A stretch of 64,000 nt of DNA from an uncultured Opitutaceae bacterium (GTDB lineage Bacteria > Verrucomicrobiota > Verrucomicrobiia > Opitutales > Opitutaceae), in assembly GCA_951813085.1 (NCBI GenBank), contig OX638348.1, forward strand, positions 1,683,627-1,747,626, in the 5' to 3' direction. Each line of letters opens with the position of its first letter. The first letter of the stretch is position 1. The notes under the pieces are model-generated. The model had not been told where the DNA came from. It saw only the letters and a program-made list of their open reading frames with translations, and did not search any database. Position numbers and translations under genes: made by a program. Positions 1 to 8,801 of this stretch are shown here, piece after piece.

Positions 1-1
1 G

Positions 2-514
2 GAATCGCATGAGCAGGCAACCGCCCGCGGAGCGCGGCTTCGAGGTGAGATTCTCGGCTATGGAGAGTCGTCCGATGCCAGCCACATCACCCGCCCAAGC
101 ATAGAAGGACAGGCCAAAGCCATTCGCGAGGCCCTGAGTGATGCTGCATTGTCGCCCGACAACATCACCCTGATAAATACGCACGGAACCGGGACGGCAG
201 GAAACGACTCTTGCGAAAGCGCATCGATCCGCTCCGTTTTCGGAGACGCCACAGATCGCATCCCCGTCGTCGCCAACAAAAGCTTTTTCGGCCACACCTT
301 GGGCGCTTCCGGCGCGCTAGAGAGCATTGTTTCCCTTCTCGCTATCGAGCGCAAGTTGGCTCCCCCCAACCTCAATATTCAAAACCCAGACCCAGAATGC
401 GACGTCAACGCCGTTGGCCTGGAACCCGTATCCATCAATCAGGGACCGGTCATGAAAAATAGCTTTGGCTTCGGAGGAGGTAATGGCGTCCTCATCCTCG
501 GACCGGCCCAATAG
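2..514 (+). CDS. Beta-ketoacyl-[ACP] synthase, C-terminal part (cut by window start)
   Basis: The reading frame is open from base 2 with no start, so the N-terminal half including the active-site cysteine lies outside the window. What remains is the second thiolase-fold half of a FabF/KAS II-type condensing enzyme. Two hallmarks are visible: the first catalytic histidine in INTHGTGT at about base 176 and the second in the NKSFFGHTLGASG segment at about base 275. A Gly-rich GFGGGNG end closes the fold. The enzyme would condense malonyl-ACP with an acyl-ACP. An ACP gene follows after 11 bases and then an LpxL-type acyltransferase. That order is common at the edge of aryl-polyene or other special-lipid clusters rather than the housekeeping fab operon. 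The cluster assignment is inference. Confidence 0.93.
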   Translation, partial: ESHEQATARGARLRGEILGYGESSDASHITRPSIEGQAKAIREALSDAALSPDNITLINTHGTGTAGNDSCESASIRSVFGDATDRIPVVANKSFFGHTLGASGALESIVSLLAIERKLAPPNLNIQNPDPECDVNAVGLEPVSINQGPVMKNSFGFGGGNGVLILGPAQ

Positions 515-525
515 ACATTAACACT

Positions 526-783
526 ATGAGCGAACAATCAAAAGAATCACACGTCCTCGAACAACTCAAAGGCATCCTTGAGGAATCCTCAACCGTGGAA
601 CCCGATTGGGATTCCTTCGGACCCGCCACCGCAATCGAGTCGCTCGGTCTGGACTCCCTCACCATCCTCGACCTTCTCTACGATATCGAGGAAGTGACCG
701 GGATTCATCTAGAGGCCAAGCAAGTGCTCAACATCACCACGATCGGCGAGATCGTGTCGCTGTTGATCGAAAAGGGCGCTTGA
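526..783 (+). CDS. Acyl carrier protein
   Basis: An 85-residue acidic protein with the four-helix ACP pattern. The phosphopantetheine attachment serine is Ser44 in the GLDSLT motif at the start of helix II. It would carry the growing acyl chain for the ketosynthase directly upstream (11-base gap). Its last codon overlaps the TTG start of the acyltransferase downstream, so the three genes look co-transcribed and translationally coupled. It is not the usual housekeeping AcpP: the sequence around the serine is GLDSLT rather than GADSLD, which fits an ACP dedicated to a secondary or special lipid pathway (inference). Confidence 0.93.
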   Translation: MSEQSKESHVLEQLKGILEESSTVEPDWDSFGPATAIESLGLDSLTILDLLYDIEEVTGIHLEAKQVLNITTIGEIVSLLIEKGA

Positions 784-1661
784 AATCAGTCCGTCACTTA
801 CTCGAGTACTGCTTCTTTCGAATCGTACTCTTTCTTTGCGACACGCTTCCCTATCGCTTCACTTGCGCCGTAGCAAGGGGAGCGGCCAACGTTTGGTGGC
901 TGTTCGACCGGAAACGGAGAATCGTAGGGCGCGACAACATTCTGCGAGCCGGAATTGAATCCGACCCGAAACAAGCCACGGCGCTCGCCAAGAAAGCGAG
1001 CCACAACATGGCAATCGTAATTGTAGAATCCCTACGCTCTACAGATTTTCTGGGTGACGACAATGTCGATGATCACCTGACCTTGAAAATCGCCCCAGAT
1101 GTGCAAGCAGTCCTCGAAGACCCGGACCAAAGTTTGATAATCACTTCAGGCCACTACGGAAACTGGGAAGTGGCGGGCCACTGGGTATCTCGGTACAAGC
1201 CCGTTGCCGGTATCACTCGGGCCATGAATAATCCGCTTATCGAGCGGGTCGTCAAGAAGCGGAAGAGCCGCTATCGTTTTCGCCCCATCCCCAAGCACGA
1301 CGGCAATACAGGTCGCTTCCTGGAAGTGCTCGACAACAACGAGATTTTAGCCCTCCTATTCGATCAGCACGCAGGTGACTACGGAATGATGATCGACTTT
1401 TTCGGTATCCCCGCTGCGACCTTCAAGACCGCCGCTATGCTGCATCTCGTTACGCGAACGCCTCTGTGCTTCGTTTCCTGTCGCCGCACCGGACCCATGA
1501 AGTTCGAGATCACCGCATCTCCATTGATCAAGCAACCTCGTAGCGGAAACAAGAATACGGACCTGGAAGGCATTCTAAATTCCCTAAATCGCGATCTGGA
1601 ATCGGCCATCCGCGAAGACCCCAGTCAATACCTCTGGGGACACCGTCGCTGGCGCGACTAG
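780..1661 (+). CDS. LpxL/HtrB-type lysophospholipid acyltransferase
   Basis: A membrane-associated acyltransferase of the LpxL/LpxM family, about 293 residues, the usual family length. The catalytic H-x4-E box is visible as HYGNWE, about residues 125-130. A later segment around DQHAGDYG and the closing HRRWR pattern also match the family. I chose the TTG at 780 because it overlaps the ACP stop (TTGA) and starts just before the typical hydrophobic N-terminus. The frame is open much further upstream, but only as a shadow of the ACP gene. It presumably transfers the acyl group made by the ketosynthase/ACP pair onto a lipid or glycolipid acceptor; in aryl-polyene clusters such genes sit in exactly this place. 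The acceptor cannot be told from sequence. Confidence 0.88.
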   Translation: MKSVRHLLEYCFFRIVLFLCDTLPYRFTCAVARGAANVWWLFDRKRRIVGRDNILRAGIESDPKQATALAKKASHNMAIVIVESLRSTDFLGDDNVDDHLTLKIAPDVQAVLEDPDQSLIITSGHYGNWEVAGHWVSRYKPVAGITRAMNNPLIERVVKKRKSRYRFRPIPKHDGNTGRFLEVLDNNEILALLFDQHAGDYGMMIDFFGIPAATFKTAAMLHLVTRTPLCFVSCRRTGPMKFEITASPLIKQPRSGNKNTDLEGILNSLNRDLESAIREDPSQYLWGHRRWRD

Positions 1662-1681
1662 GCGACCGCGTTGGTGTCACC

Positions 1682-1880
1682 GCTCTCTTCGAGAGCTAGG
1701 ATTCCTCACCCGCAATGCGGGAACGGAAAATAGGTTTCAGCAACGCTGAAAATAAAGTTTGAAATTAGATATTCGATCGGTGGTAGCAGCTCGGAGATCC
1801 GACGCTACCATCTTTCCCAACATTATCACGTTCCTGCTGGCCCCTCGAAAGCGGGGTCATCCTGCTCCCGCGAAGCGGGA
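1682..1880. repeat. Cluster of short hairpins with three-base loops in an intergenic gap
   Basis: The 345-base gap between 1661 and 2007 has no gene but is packed with perfect stem-loops. At 1682-1696 a 6-bp stem carries a TTC loop. At 1709-1721 a 5-bp stem carries AAT. At 1735-1751 a 7-bp stem carries AAC. At 1781-1810 a 7-bp stem encloses an inner 4-bp stem. At 1841-1856 there is an imperfect CCCC/GGGG stem. At 1866-1880 a 6-bp stem carries a GAA loop. The last two resemble the CCCGC-GAA-GCGGG type of REP-like palindrome found in many genomes. No T-run follows any stem, so they are not simple terminators. Confidence 0.7.
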
Positions 1881-2006
1881 TCCCTGTTAAATACCAGAAT
1901 CATTGCCGCCTCCCAACGACCAACGGGCTTGAGTTTTTCCAATATTCCTCTACCTTATCCTACCGTACCTTACTCGTTCCCCGCTGCCCAATAGCGCTCC
2001 CCCCTC

Positions 2007-3308
2007 ATGAAGCGAATCTATTTCGGACTCACCAAACCATTGCCGAGACGCGCCTTTCTCAAGAGCGCCTGCGCGTGCTTGGCCCTGCCCGCGCTCGAAA
2101 GCATGGTACCCGCATTCGCCGCTACGGCTTCACGGAGCGGACCCAAACGCTTTATCGCAGTGGGCAATTCTTTCGGAATGTACCAGCCTGCCTTCTTCCC
2201 GCAAACGGCAGGAACGAACTATGCCACACCCGAGCTTTTGCAGCCGCTCAATGGTCTGCGCGACCGCTTCAGCATCTTTTCGAACCTCGATCACGGTCTC
2301 ACGGGCGGGCATTTTGGTGTGCACTCCTTTCTTTCAGGCGTCTTGAAAGTGGACGCTAAGAACATGCCCGATGGGAACATCAGCTTGGATCAACAGGCCG
2401 CAGAAGTTCTGGGCTCGCAGACGCGCTTTCCCACGCTAACCGTCGGATCGAGCGGTGGGCTTCACAACGGCTGTCAAATGTCGTGGACACGTTCCGGAGT
2501 CCGCGTCCCTCCCATTTCAGGTCCGCGGGAACTGTTCCGCAAGCTCTTCATCCAAGATTCGGAGAAGGGACGGGAATCCGCTATGGAGCGCTCCGCGCTT
2601 AAGCAATCGATTTTGGATTCGGTACTCAGCGACGCGAATTCCCTCTCCAAGTCAGTGACCGCTCGCGATCGAGACAAGCTCGACGAATACCTAACCGCGG
2701 TTCGCGAAACCGAGCTCAAGGTGCAGCAGAGCAAGCATTGGATCGACGTACCAAAGCCCAAGGCTCCCATCGAGGAACCGCGCAACTAGGGAATCGTTCT
2801 GGATTTGCCGGTGCTCTACGACCTAATCGTCCTCGCTATGCAAAGCGACTCCACCCGCATCGCTACCCTGGAAATTTCAAGCGAGCAATTCGACGCCTCC
2901 ATCCTCGGCGTCTCGGGCGGCTACCATCTCACCTCCCATCATGGCCAACAGGAAGATAAGATTCGAGACCTAATCAAGCTCGAGCTTTACCAGACCAAAG
3001 CCTTTGCCCGATTCCTTGAAAAACTGAATACGCTTCACGATGAATCGAGCGATACCTCGTTACTCAATGACTCAATCGTGCTTTTCGGTTCCGGTTTAGG
3101 CAATTCGAATGCCCACACCAATACCGACCTTCCAATCATGGTCGCCGGCGGCGGCTTCAAGCACGGTCAGCACATCGTTCTTCCTAAAGCTAGCCACAAG
3201 CGCGTTCCGCTCTCCAACCTCTATCTTTCAATCCTCAACCGGATGGGGATAGAGGATGACACCTTCGCTCAGAGCACAGGAACCTTGACCCCTCTGCAAA
3301 CCGCTTGA
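2007..3308 (+). pseudogene. DUF1552 secreted protein, split by an in-frame TAG
   Basis: Two collinear pieces in the same frame together make one DUF1552 protein of about 433 codons, the usual family length. The first piece (2007-2789, 260 residues) has a Tat-type signal, RRAFLK at residues 14-19 followed by an Ala/Leu-rich stretch ending near AFA. It continues through the family pattern to PIEEPRN and then meets TAG at 2787-2789. The second piece resumes at once with the DLPVLYDLIVLAMQSDSTR stretch and the SHHG and NSNAHTN segments that close the family. No frame change is needed. The function of DUF1552 is unknown. It nearly always sits beside a DUF1592 multi-domain cytochrome, as here. It could be a true nonsense mutation, read-through or a base-call error. 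Confidence 0.85.
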
Positions 3309-5770
3309 TTTCGAATCGATCCGTGAAACGCGTTGCGCTTCTATTCGCTGCTTGGACTATCGCCTTTGCAAAAGCAGACGAATTTCAACAATTCGAGTCC
3401 GATTTCACTGCCTTCGTCGACCGCTACTGCATTCAGTGCCACGGTCCTGACAAGCAAAAGGGCGACCGCAGGTTCGACACCATAGACTTCCCTATTGAAG
3501 ACTCCGCGACTCTGATCGAGCTTCAGGATATCCTCGATCTCCTGAATCTAGGAGAAATGCCGCCCGAAGAGGAAGAGCAGCCGGAAGCCAGCGAAACGCT
3601 CTCCATCGTCGCTCAACTCACAGAAGTGATCGAGGAGCGGCACGCGTTGCTAGCATCCACTGATCGAAGCACTGCCCTGCGTCGTCTCAATCGTCGCGAA
3701 TACCTGAATACGATTAGAGATTTACTTTATGTAAATACTTCGCTTTTCGATCCGACTCAGTCCTTTCCCCGTGACGAGGCCTATCACCACATCGATACGC
3801 TGGGCGACAATCTTGTCACCTCGAGCTACCTGCTCGAGCGGTACATCGACGCGGCCGACAGCATAATCGAAAAAGTCTTCCAGCTCGATTCCCGTCCGGA
3901 GCCACAAACGTGGCATTTCACCGACAACTTTCGCGAGCTTTCCGGTCTCGGGTCTACCATGGAGAAGCTGTGCAACTATGAATACATCGCTCTCTATGAA
4001 GTGCCCACGTCGCAGCGGCATGAAGGTGCCTACGGCACCATATACGATTTTATCTCGGGCGTTCCCCACGATGGACGCTACCGCATTCGCGTCCTTGCGG
4101 AAGCGAAGAACCGAATGCACAACCATATCGCTCGCGTAGCGACCACCAATCCCAACCAAGCGCTGGAGCTAGCCATCGTTCCTGGCAATGAACGCGTGGG
4201 AGAAATCGGGATTCCCCAACGGGTAGAGCCTATTCTCGCTTCCTTTACGCTGCCGGATGACCAGCTTGAATGGCATGAGGCGACCGTATGGTTGGACGAA
4301 GGCTATACCCCTCGATTCACTTTCCCCAATGGAACCAACAATCTCAGAAGCGCCTTTAGACCGCTCTTCGATGCCATCGCTCCCTCTCTCGACGAAACGC
4401 TCGCTGACAATTTCGGTAATCGAAAGTGGGTTGCATTGAAGCATGGAAAGCTGCCCCATATCCGTATCCATGAAGTGGTGATAGAAGGACCCATATACGA
4501 TTCATGGCCCTCTCTTGCGCAGTCTTCTATTCTCGGCAGATCCCCCTTTGATCCTCGACGCGTCCAAACCCTAATTCGCAACTTCGCGACGAAAGCATTC
4601 AGACGACCCGCCCAAGAAGTAGAAATTGAAAGCCTCATGGGGTACTACAATGAGCGTCGTCTAGAGGTCGTGGACAATTTTCAAGCGTTTAAGGACACCC
4701 TCAAGCGCGTTCTCTGCTCTCCCGGTTTTCTGTACCTCCACGAGCCGACAAATTCTCAAGGCATGCTGGACGACTATGCGATTGCCTCCCGACTTTCCTA
4801 CTTCCTCTGGTCATCCTTGCCCGACAGCGCCCTGATCGAGCTAGCTGGCGCCGGGCAGCTCAGCAATCCGGAAACGCTCCGTTCACAGGTACAGCGCATG
4901 CTCGAGGATCCGAAAGCGGAGGCATTCACCAGGAACTTCGTCGATATCGTTCTTACCCTCAAGGATCTCGGTTCCCAACCCCCTGATCGACGGGCGTTCC
5001 AAGTCTTCTATGAACGCAACCTGCAACGCTACATGTACGAGGAAACCTACCGATTCGTATCGACGATGCTGGACGAGAACCGGCCGATCCTCGATCTGAT
5101 AGCAGGCGACTTTACGTTCATCAACGAGCCTTTGGCTGAGCTTTATGGATACGATGGTGTCAGCGGACTCGATTTCCGCAAAGTCCCCGTAAACGACCCG
5201 CGCCGTTCCGGTGTCCTAGGCCATGCTTCCATACTCACGGTTACCGCCAACGGAATCGATACCTCGCCCGTTATTCGCGGCGTATGGATGCTCGAGAATA
5301 TCCTAGGCGCGCCGCCTTCGCCGCCGCCTCCCGACGTGGAGCCTTTCGATCCTGATACGCGAGGGGCCACCTCATTGCGTGATCAGCTTGAGAAGCATCG
5401 TGAAAATCCCACCTGCTACGAGTGCCACCGAAAAATCGACCCCCTGGGATTCGCGTTCGAGGGATTCGATCCAATTGGCCGTTGGCGTGCTCGGTATGAT
5501 GACACCCATCCTATCGACAGTTCCGGAACGTTACCCAATGGGGCCAGCTTCGAGTCGATTGGCGACTTCAAGGAAATCTTGCTGGAGCGACGTGAGCAAA
5601 TCGTTCGCGCGTTAAGCTCAAAGTTGCTCAGTCTCGCATCGGGGCGCAGAATGGAAGCCGGGGACCGGCGCGAAATCGATCAAATCGTCGCTGACGTAGA
5701 GGGTCGCGGCGACGGATTTCGAGATCTGGTCGAAGCAATCGCTCTCAGCGAAATCGTTTTGAGCAGATAG
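3305..5770 (+). CDS. DUF1587/DUF1592/DUF1588/DUF1585 protein with planctomycete-type cytochrome c domain
   Basis: An exported 821-residue protein. A short signal peptide (about residues 7-24) is followed by a planctomycete-type cytochrome c domain with the heme-binding CIQCH at residues 42-46. Next come DUF1587 (LRRLNRREYLNTIRDLL, about 120-140), a long beta-rich region, DUF1595/DUF1592 (about 415-610), DUF1588 with a second CYECH motif in a CxxCH arrangement, and DUF1585 at the C-terminus. The family is expanded in Planctomycetes and Verrucomicrobia and is suspected to act in extracytoplasmic redox steps of polymer breakdown; no reaction is established. The TTG start at 3305 overlaps the stop of the DUF1552 gene (TTGA), indicating coupled translation. 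An alternative GTG lies at 3323, directly before the signal peptide. Confidence 0.93.
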   Translation: MISNRSVKRVALLFAAWTIAFAKADEFQQFESDFTAFVDRYCIQCHGPDKQKGDRRFDTIDFPIEDSATLIELQDILDLLNLGEMPPEEEEQPEASETLSIVAQLTEVIEERHALLASTDRSTALRRLNRREYLNTIRDLLYVNTSLFDPTQSFPRDEAYHHIDTLGDNLVTSSYLLERYIDAADSIIEKVFQLDSRPEPQTWHFTDNFRELSGLGSTMEKLCNYEYIALYEVPTSQRHEGAYGTIYDFISGVPHDGRYRIRVLAEAKNRMHNHIARVATTNPNQALELAIVPGNERVGEIGIPQRVEPILASFTLPDDQLEWHEATVWLDEGYTPRFTFPNGTNNLRSAFRPLFDAIAPSLDETLADNFGNRKWVALKHGKLPHIRIHEVVIEGPIYDSWPSLAQSSILGRSPFDPRRVQTLIRNFATKAFRRPAQEVEIESLMGYYNERRLEVVDNFQAFKDTLKRVLCSPGFLYLHEPTNSQGMLDDYAIASRLSYFLWSSLPDSALIELAGAGQLSNPETLRSQVQRMLEDPKAEAFTRNFVDIVLTLKDLGSQPPDRRAFQVFYERNLQRYMYEETYRFVSTMLDENRPILDLIAGDFTFINEPLAELYGYDGVSGLDFRKVPVNDPRRSGVLGHASILTVTANGIDTSPVIRGVWMLENILGAPPSPPPPDVEPFDPDTRGATSLRDQLEKHRENPTCYECHRKIDPLGFAFEGFDPIGRWRARYDDTHPIDSSGTLPNGASFESIGDFKEILLERREQIVRALSSKLLSLASGRRMEAGDRREIDQIVADVEGRGDGFRDLVEAIALSEIVLSR

Positions 5771-5794
5771 GCACAATCTTCGCCAGTAATTACT

Positions 5795-6250
5795 CTACGG
5801 ATCAGGGTAGTGAATCCCGTACTTGGCGCTGATCGCCACGATTGCTCCCATATCCGGCGGCCCGCCTTTCGCGAATTCTTGGCTGCACTCGTTGAAGAAT
5901 TTGTCGAAGCCACCAGGCACAGTCTGAATCAGCATCTCCAGCGGTTCATCATTCGGGTTCCGAAAGCTATGTATTGACCCTTTGGGCATTAGGACGGCGG
6001 TTTTTGGAGGAACTGTTATCCATTCCCCATCCTTCAAGAACTCCGCTTCGCCCGACAATGGCCAAAACCATTCATCTTCATTCTCGTGATAGTGAGGCGG
6101 TGGCCCACCGCCGGGAGGTGTAATATTCGTCCACATTGTAAAGCGGCCTCCCGTTTCTTCAGCGCTGAGATGGAGGACCATTTGATCGCCAAAGGCGCTT
6201 ATGACCGGCGAATCGGCGGGGCGATTAACAACTACGGGTTCCGTATTCAT
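5795..6250 (-). CDS. Cupin-domain protein
   Basis: A 151-residue single-domain cupin. The first cupin motif is visible as PPPHYHENEDEWFWPLSGEAE, with metal-ligand candidates His-x-His and Glu. The second lies around MPKGSIHSFRNPNDEP with a further histidine. A divalent metal site is therefore likely. I start at the ATG at 6250 (MNTEPVVV) because the longer frame upstream runs through the neighbouring membrane-protein gene. The substrate is unknown; related proteins include quercetinase-like dioxygenases and sugar-binding cupins. It is last in a same-strand run of small genes but 40 bases separate it from the next one, so co-transcription is only possible. Confidence 0.85.
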   Translation of the reverse strand: MNTEPVVVNRPADSPVISAFGDQMVLHLSAEETGGRFTMWTNITPPGGGPPPHYHENEDEWFWPLSGEAEFLKDGEWITVPPKTAVLMPKGSIHSFRNPNDEPLEMLIQTVPGGFDKFFNECSQEFAKGGPPDMGAIVAISAKYGIHYPDP

Positions 6251-6290
6251 AATTTCGTAAAGGGTTCGATTCTCGGTGATACAAAAAATG

Positions 6291-6503
6291 TTAGGTCGCT
6301 TCGCAAATTCGCCAAGAAAGCAGGAGAATGATAGCGAGCAGGCTTTGCAGCGCCAGAAAGGGCCAACCCGTTTCAAAGATCAACGGTACCGTGAAGAATC
6401 CAACTATCCAGACTAGCCAGCTTACGATAACGAGCTTCCGAAGAAAGCTCATCCAGCACATCACCGAACCCAGTATCATCGCTCCAAGCGCTGTCCAAAA
6501 CAT
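6291..6503 (-). CDS. Small membrane protein of unknown function
   Basis: A 70-residue very hydrophobic product with two or three predicted membrane segments (about residues 2-18, 23-42 and 47-64), interrupted by a short basic stretch FLRKL. I do not recognise the family. It is supported as a gene mainly by its position: it begins 3 bases after the stop of the 88-residue gene on the same strand, the spacing expected of a translationally coupled pair. The DNA here looks more AT-rich than the flanking genes. It could still be a chance hydrophobic frame. Confidence 0.5.
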   Translation of the reverse strand: MFWTALGAMILGSVMCWMSFLRKLVIVSWLVWIVGFFTVPLIFETGWPFLALQSLLAIILLLSWRICEAT

Positions 6504-6506
6504 CCC

Positions 6507-6773
6507 TCAGCCTTTCTTCTCTTCGTTTTCTTCCAATCGACTTTTCAGAAAGTCCATAAATTGATCGTCCTCGAGGTGAAACAAATCATAGCCAACTCGA
6601 AGCAATCCATCCGCCTCGGTTGCCTCAATGCGTCCCACTCTATTATTTCGTTCTGAATAGTCCGACTGCATCGCGTACATCAATTGCATGAATCTCAAAT
6701 CAGGATTTTGCTTCCAGGTCTTCTTGAACAATGAGAGGATTTCATCGATTCTTTCCGGTGGTCTCATATACAA
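6507..6773 (-). CDS. Small protein resembling the DUF1040/YihD family
   Basis: An 88-residue soluble, charged protein. Its start, RPPERIDEILSLFKKTWKQN followed by PDLRFMQLM, resembles the short DUF1040/YihD-like proteins, which open with a helix ending in W-x-x-x-PDLR-x-x-QL. The C-terminal half contains DDQFMDFLKSRL and an acidic/basic tail. The function of that family is unknown. It forms a probable two-gene unit with the small membrane protein 3 bases downstream. The family link is from visual pattern only. Confidence 0.65.
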   Translation of the reverse strand: MYMRPPERIDEILSLFKKTWKQNPDLRFMQLMYAMQSDYSERNNRVGRIEATEADGLLRVGYDLFHLEDDQFMDFLKSRLEENEEKKG

Positions 6774-6794
6774 ATTATTCGATTTAGTATTCAG

Positions 6795-7475
6795 TTATAG
6801 TTGAACCCTAAGCAATCCCGCAAGAATGCGATAACCTTCAGGGCTAAAGTGTATTCCATCTTCTACAAAGAGATCCGGACGAAATTCGACGGATTCACCA
6901 TTAAAGTCGGGAACTAAATCAATGAATTCTACTTGCTCTGTGTTCTCAGCCAGCTGATCCAATTCATCGTTCATGGCTTCGATCGCGGCCTTCGACTCAG
7001 GATTGCCGATTGCGCGTTTCACAATTGGCAGTCCAATAAAAAGTATTCGCGTATTCGGTAGGCGGGCACGAATCGCATCGACGAGTGATGACGCAGACTT
7101 GCCAATCTGGGCTGGCGAAGCCCCAGCGCCTAAATCATTGCCACCTGCGTTAACGACGATAACCCTAGGCTCGTATGGGAAAATAATACGATCCGCAAAG
7201 TGAAGAACTTCAGCTAGACGAGCGCCCCCGAATCCACGATTAATCATTCGATGCTTCGGCAAGTATGCATCAACGTCCGTCCATCGTCTCGCATTTGACC
7301 CTCCCACTAATAGAACCGCTCCTTTAGGCGACGGCTCCCTAGCCTCAAAGCTTTCAAATTTAGCGATAGTCTCCTCCCATCGCTCAATTCGAGGAGCTGG
7401 CTGAGCCCCTCCGGTCTCGCTATCAACCAAAACCGCGCAAAACACCGCAATTGCTCCGAGTAGGATTATTCTCAT
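6795..7475 (-). CDS. Exported SGNH/GDSL-type esterase
   Basis: About 226 residues from the ATG at 7475, chosen because MRIILLGAIAVFCAVLV is a clean signal peptide; the upstream frame adds only seven residues. All SGNH blocks can be seen: block I as GGSNARRW (nucleophile Ser), block II Gly in NRGFGGA, block III Asn in NAGGNDLGAG, and block V DGIHFSPEG with the Asp-x-x-His pair. The first block has GGSN instead of GDSL, as in the acetylhydrolase-like SGNH branch. It probably removes acyl or acetyl groups from a carbohydrate or lipid in the periplasm; the substrate is unknown. Confidence 0.88.
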   Translation of the reverse strand: MRIILLGAIAVFCAVLVDSETGGAQPAPRIERWEETIAKFESFEAREPSPKGAVLLVGGSNARRWTDVDAYLPKHRMINRGFGGARLAEVLHFADRIIFPYEPRVIVVNAGGNDLGAGASPAQIGKSASSLVDAIRARLPNTRILFIGLPIVKRAIGNPESKAAIEAMNDELDQLAENTEQVEFIDLVPDFNGESVEFRPDLFVEDGIHFSPEGYRILAGLLRVQL

Positions 7476-7556
7476 GGAACTAGATCTAGATCCCACTCAC
7501 ACCGTTGGCGATGCTTTAGTTTCGACCTCTAGTGGGATTGAAATTGCAGTCATCCG

Positions 7557-8648
7557 TTATCGAGACTCAGGGTGCTCTGTCAGCATCCACGCATTCGGCT
7601 TCAAGCGCAAAAACACCGCAAATTCGCTGATCTCTCGCTCAAGGGCTGAATTAAATCGTCGAAGCGCTTTAGGCCTTCGCTCGTATCCAATCTCTACTGC
7701 CAGTTTCTCGTCTATAACCCTAACGTTCGCCCATCCAATCACATCGTCTTGCCAGAGGACGGGCATCGCGTAGTATCCACGAACGCGTTTCGCAGCGGGA
7801 ACGTAAGCTTCAAACCGATAGGTCCAGTCCCAAAAATGAGCAAAACGATCCCGGTCCCTAACGATGGGATCGAAGGGAGCCAGTATCTTGACCGAATCAT
7901 TTTCCCTGGAGCTAGTTCGCGCGGAACTCGTGTATACGTATTCAATATCGTCAACACAGCGCATGCCTAGACTGCCTTCCTCCACTAGCTCATTCAGGAT
8001 TTTTCTCCGTTCCGTGAGGGCGGGAACCAGGTCATTGTATCGCAATTCGGAGAGAATAAATTTCGGACTGGTGGGACCAAATAGATTTAGCATTAGCTGA
8101 AGCAGATGCGCGTAGCGTTCCTTGGGATTGAGCGCTTGCTCCGTTTGCGGCGCAGCATCGTAGACGCGTATTCCCTTCTCTCGATGAGCGACTCGTAGGT
8201 AGCCGTGGTGATGCCCCTTCTCAAGCGCTCGCTTGGTCGCTTTCGAACTGCCGCCCCAGCCATTGCGAACGCTGGCGCTACCGCAATGAGTATCGAGATC
8301 TCCAGATTGGGACGGACCCAATTCCTCGACCGTATCAATCACCGTCCTTTCAAACTTAGTAAGCCGAATTCGCTTTCGAGGGTGCAAGAGATCGCGGTTC
8401 CTTCTCGGTAGAAATCCGTAAGCGAACACGAAATCTTCCTCCAGACCGAGGCTTGGGTAACAACGTTCGAGATCCCCCGCTTGGTAGTCCTTAACGCGGT
8501 GCCGTAGAATCAAGTCTTGGCAGCGCGCCGGGGAACGAATTGGATCCGCCTGCACGAATCCTAATTGATCGATCGCCCTTTTGAGCGAGGTCTTGGGAAA
8601 GAGGCTATGGGATATAAGGCGCTTCCGCAGTCGAACCCGTTCGGACAT
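7557..8648 (-). CDS. YcaQ/AlkX-like winged-helix DNA glycosylase
   Basis: A 363-residue member of the HTH_42 (DUF1006) family, which includes E. coli YcaQ (AlkX) and Streptomyces AlkZ, glycosylases that unhook interstrand cross-links and bulky alkyl adducts. The family catalytic QxD motif is visible as QAD at residues 33-35, in the context LGFVQADPIRSP. The typical C-terminal block FDPIVRDRDR ... YVPAAKRVRGYYAMPVLW is also present. The ATG at 8648 is preferred to the TTG three codons upstream. It is a stand-alone gene, with its nearest same-strand neighbours more than 80 bases away. Confidence 0.88.
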   Translation of the reverse strand: MSERVRLRKRLISHSLFPKTSLKRAIDQLGFVQADPIRSPARCQDLILRHRVKDYQAGDLERCYPSLGLEEDFVFAYGFLPRRNRDLLHPRKRIRLTKFERTVIDTVEELGPSQSGDLDTHCGSASVRNGWGGSSKATKRALEKGHHHGYLRVAHREKGIRVYDAAPQTEQALNPKERYAHLLQLMLNLFGPTSPKFILSELRYNDLVPALTERRKILNELVEEGSLGMRCVDDIEYVYTSSARTSSRENDSVKILAPFDPIVRDRDRFAHFWDWTYRFEAYVPAAKRVRGYYAMPVLWQDDVIGWANVRVIDEKLAVEIGYERRPKALRRFNSALEREISEFAVFLRLKPNAWMLTEHPESR

Positions 8649-8801
8649 CTCGAGCAACCTGTCTCAATTGGACCAAAGTGCAACCTTAGGCTGCGCCATT
8701 CTAGATCGCACCCAAAACTGCAAAGAAAAAAGGAGCCACTCACGTTGGCTTCTTTGGCATTCTGTCCGACTTTTTGAAATCAAAAGCTAGGTCGCGGCGA
8801 T

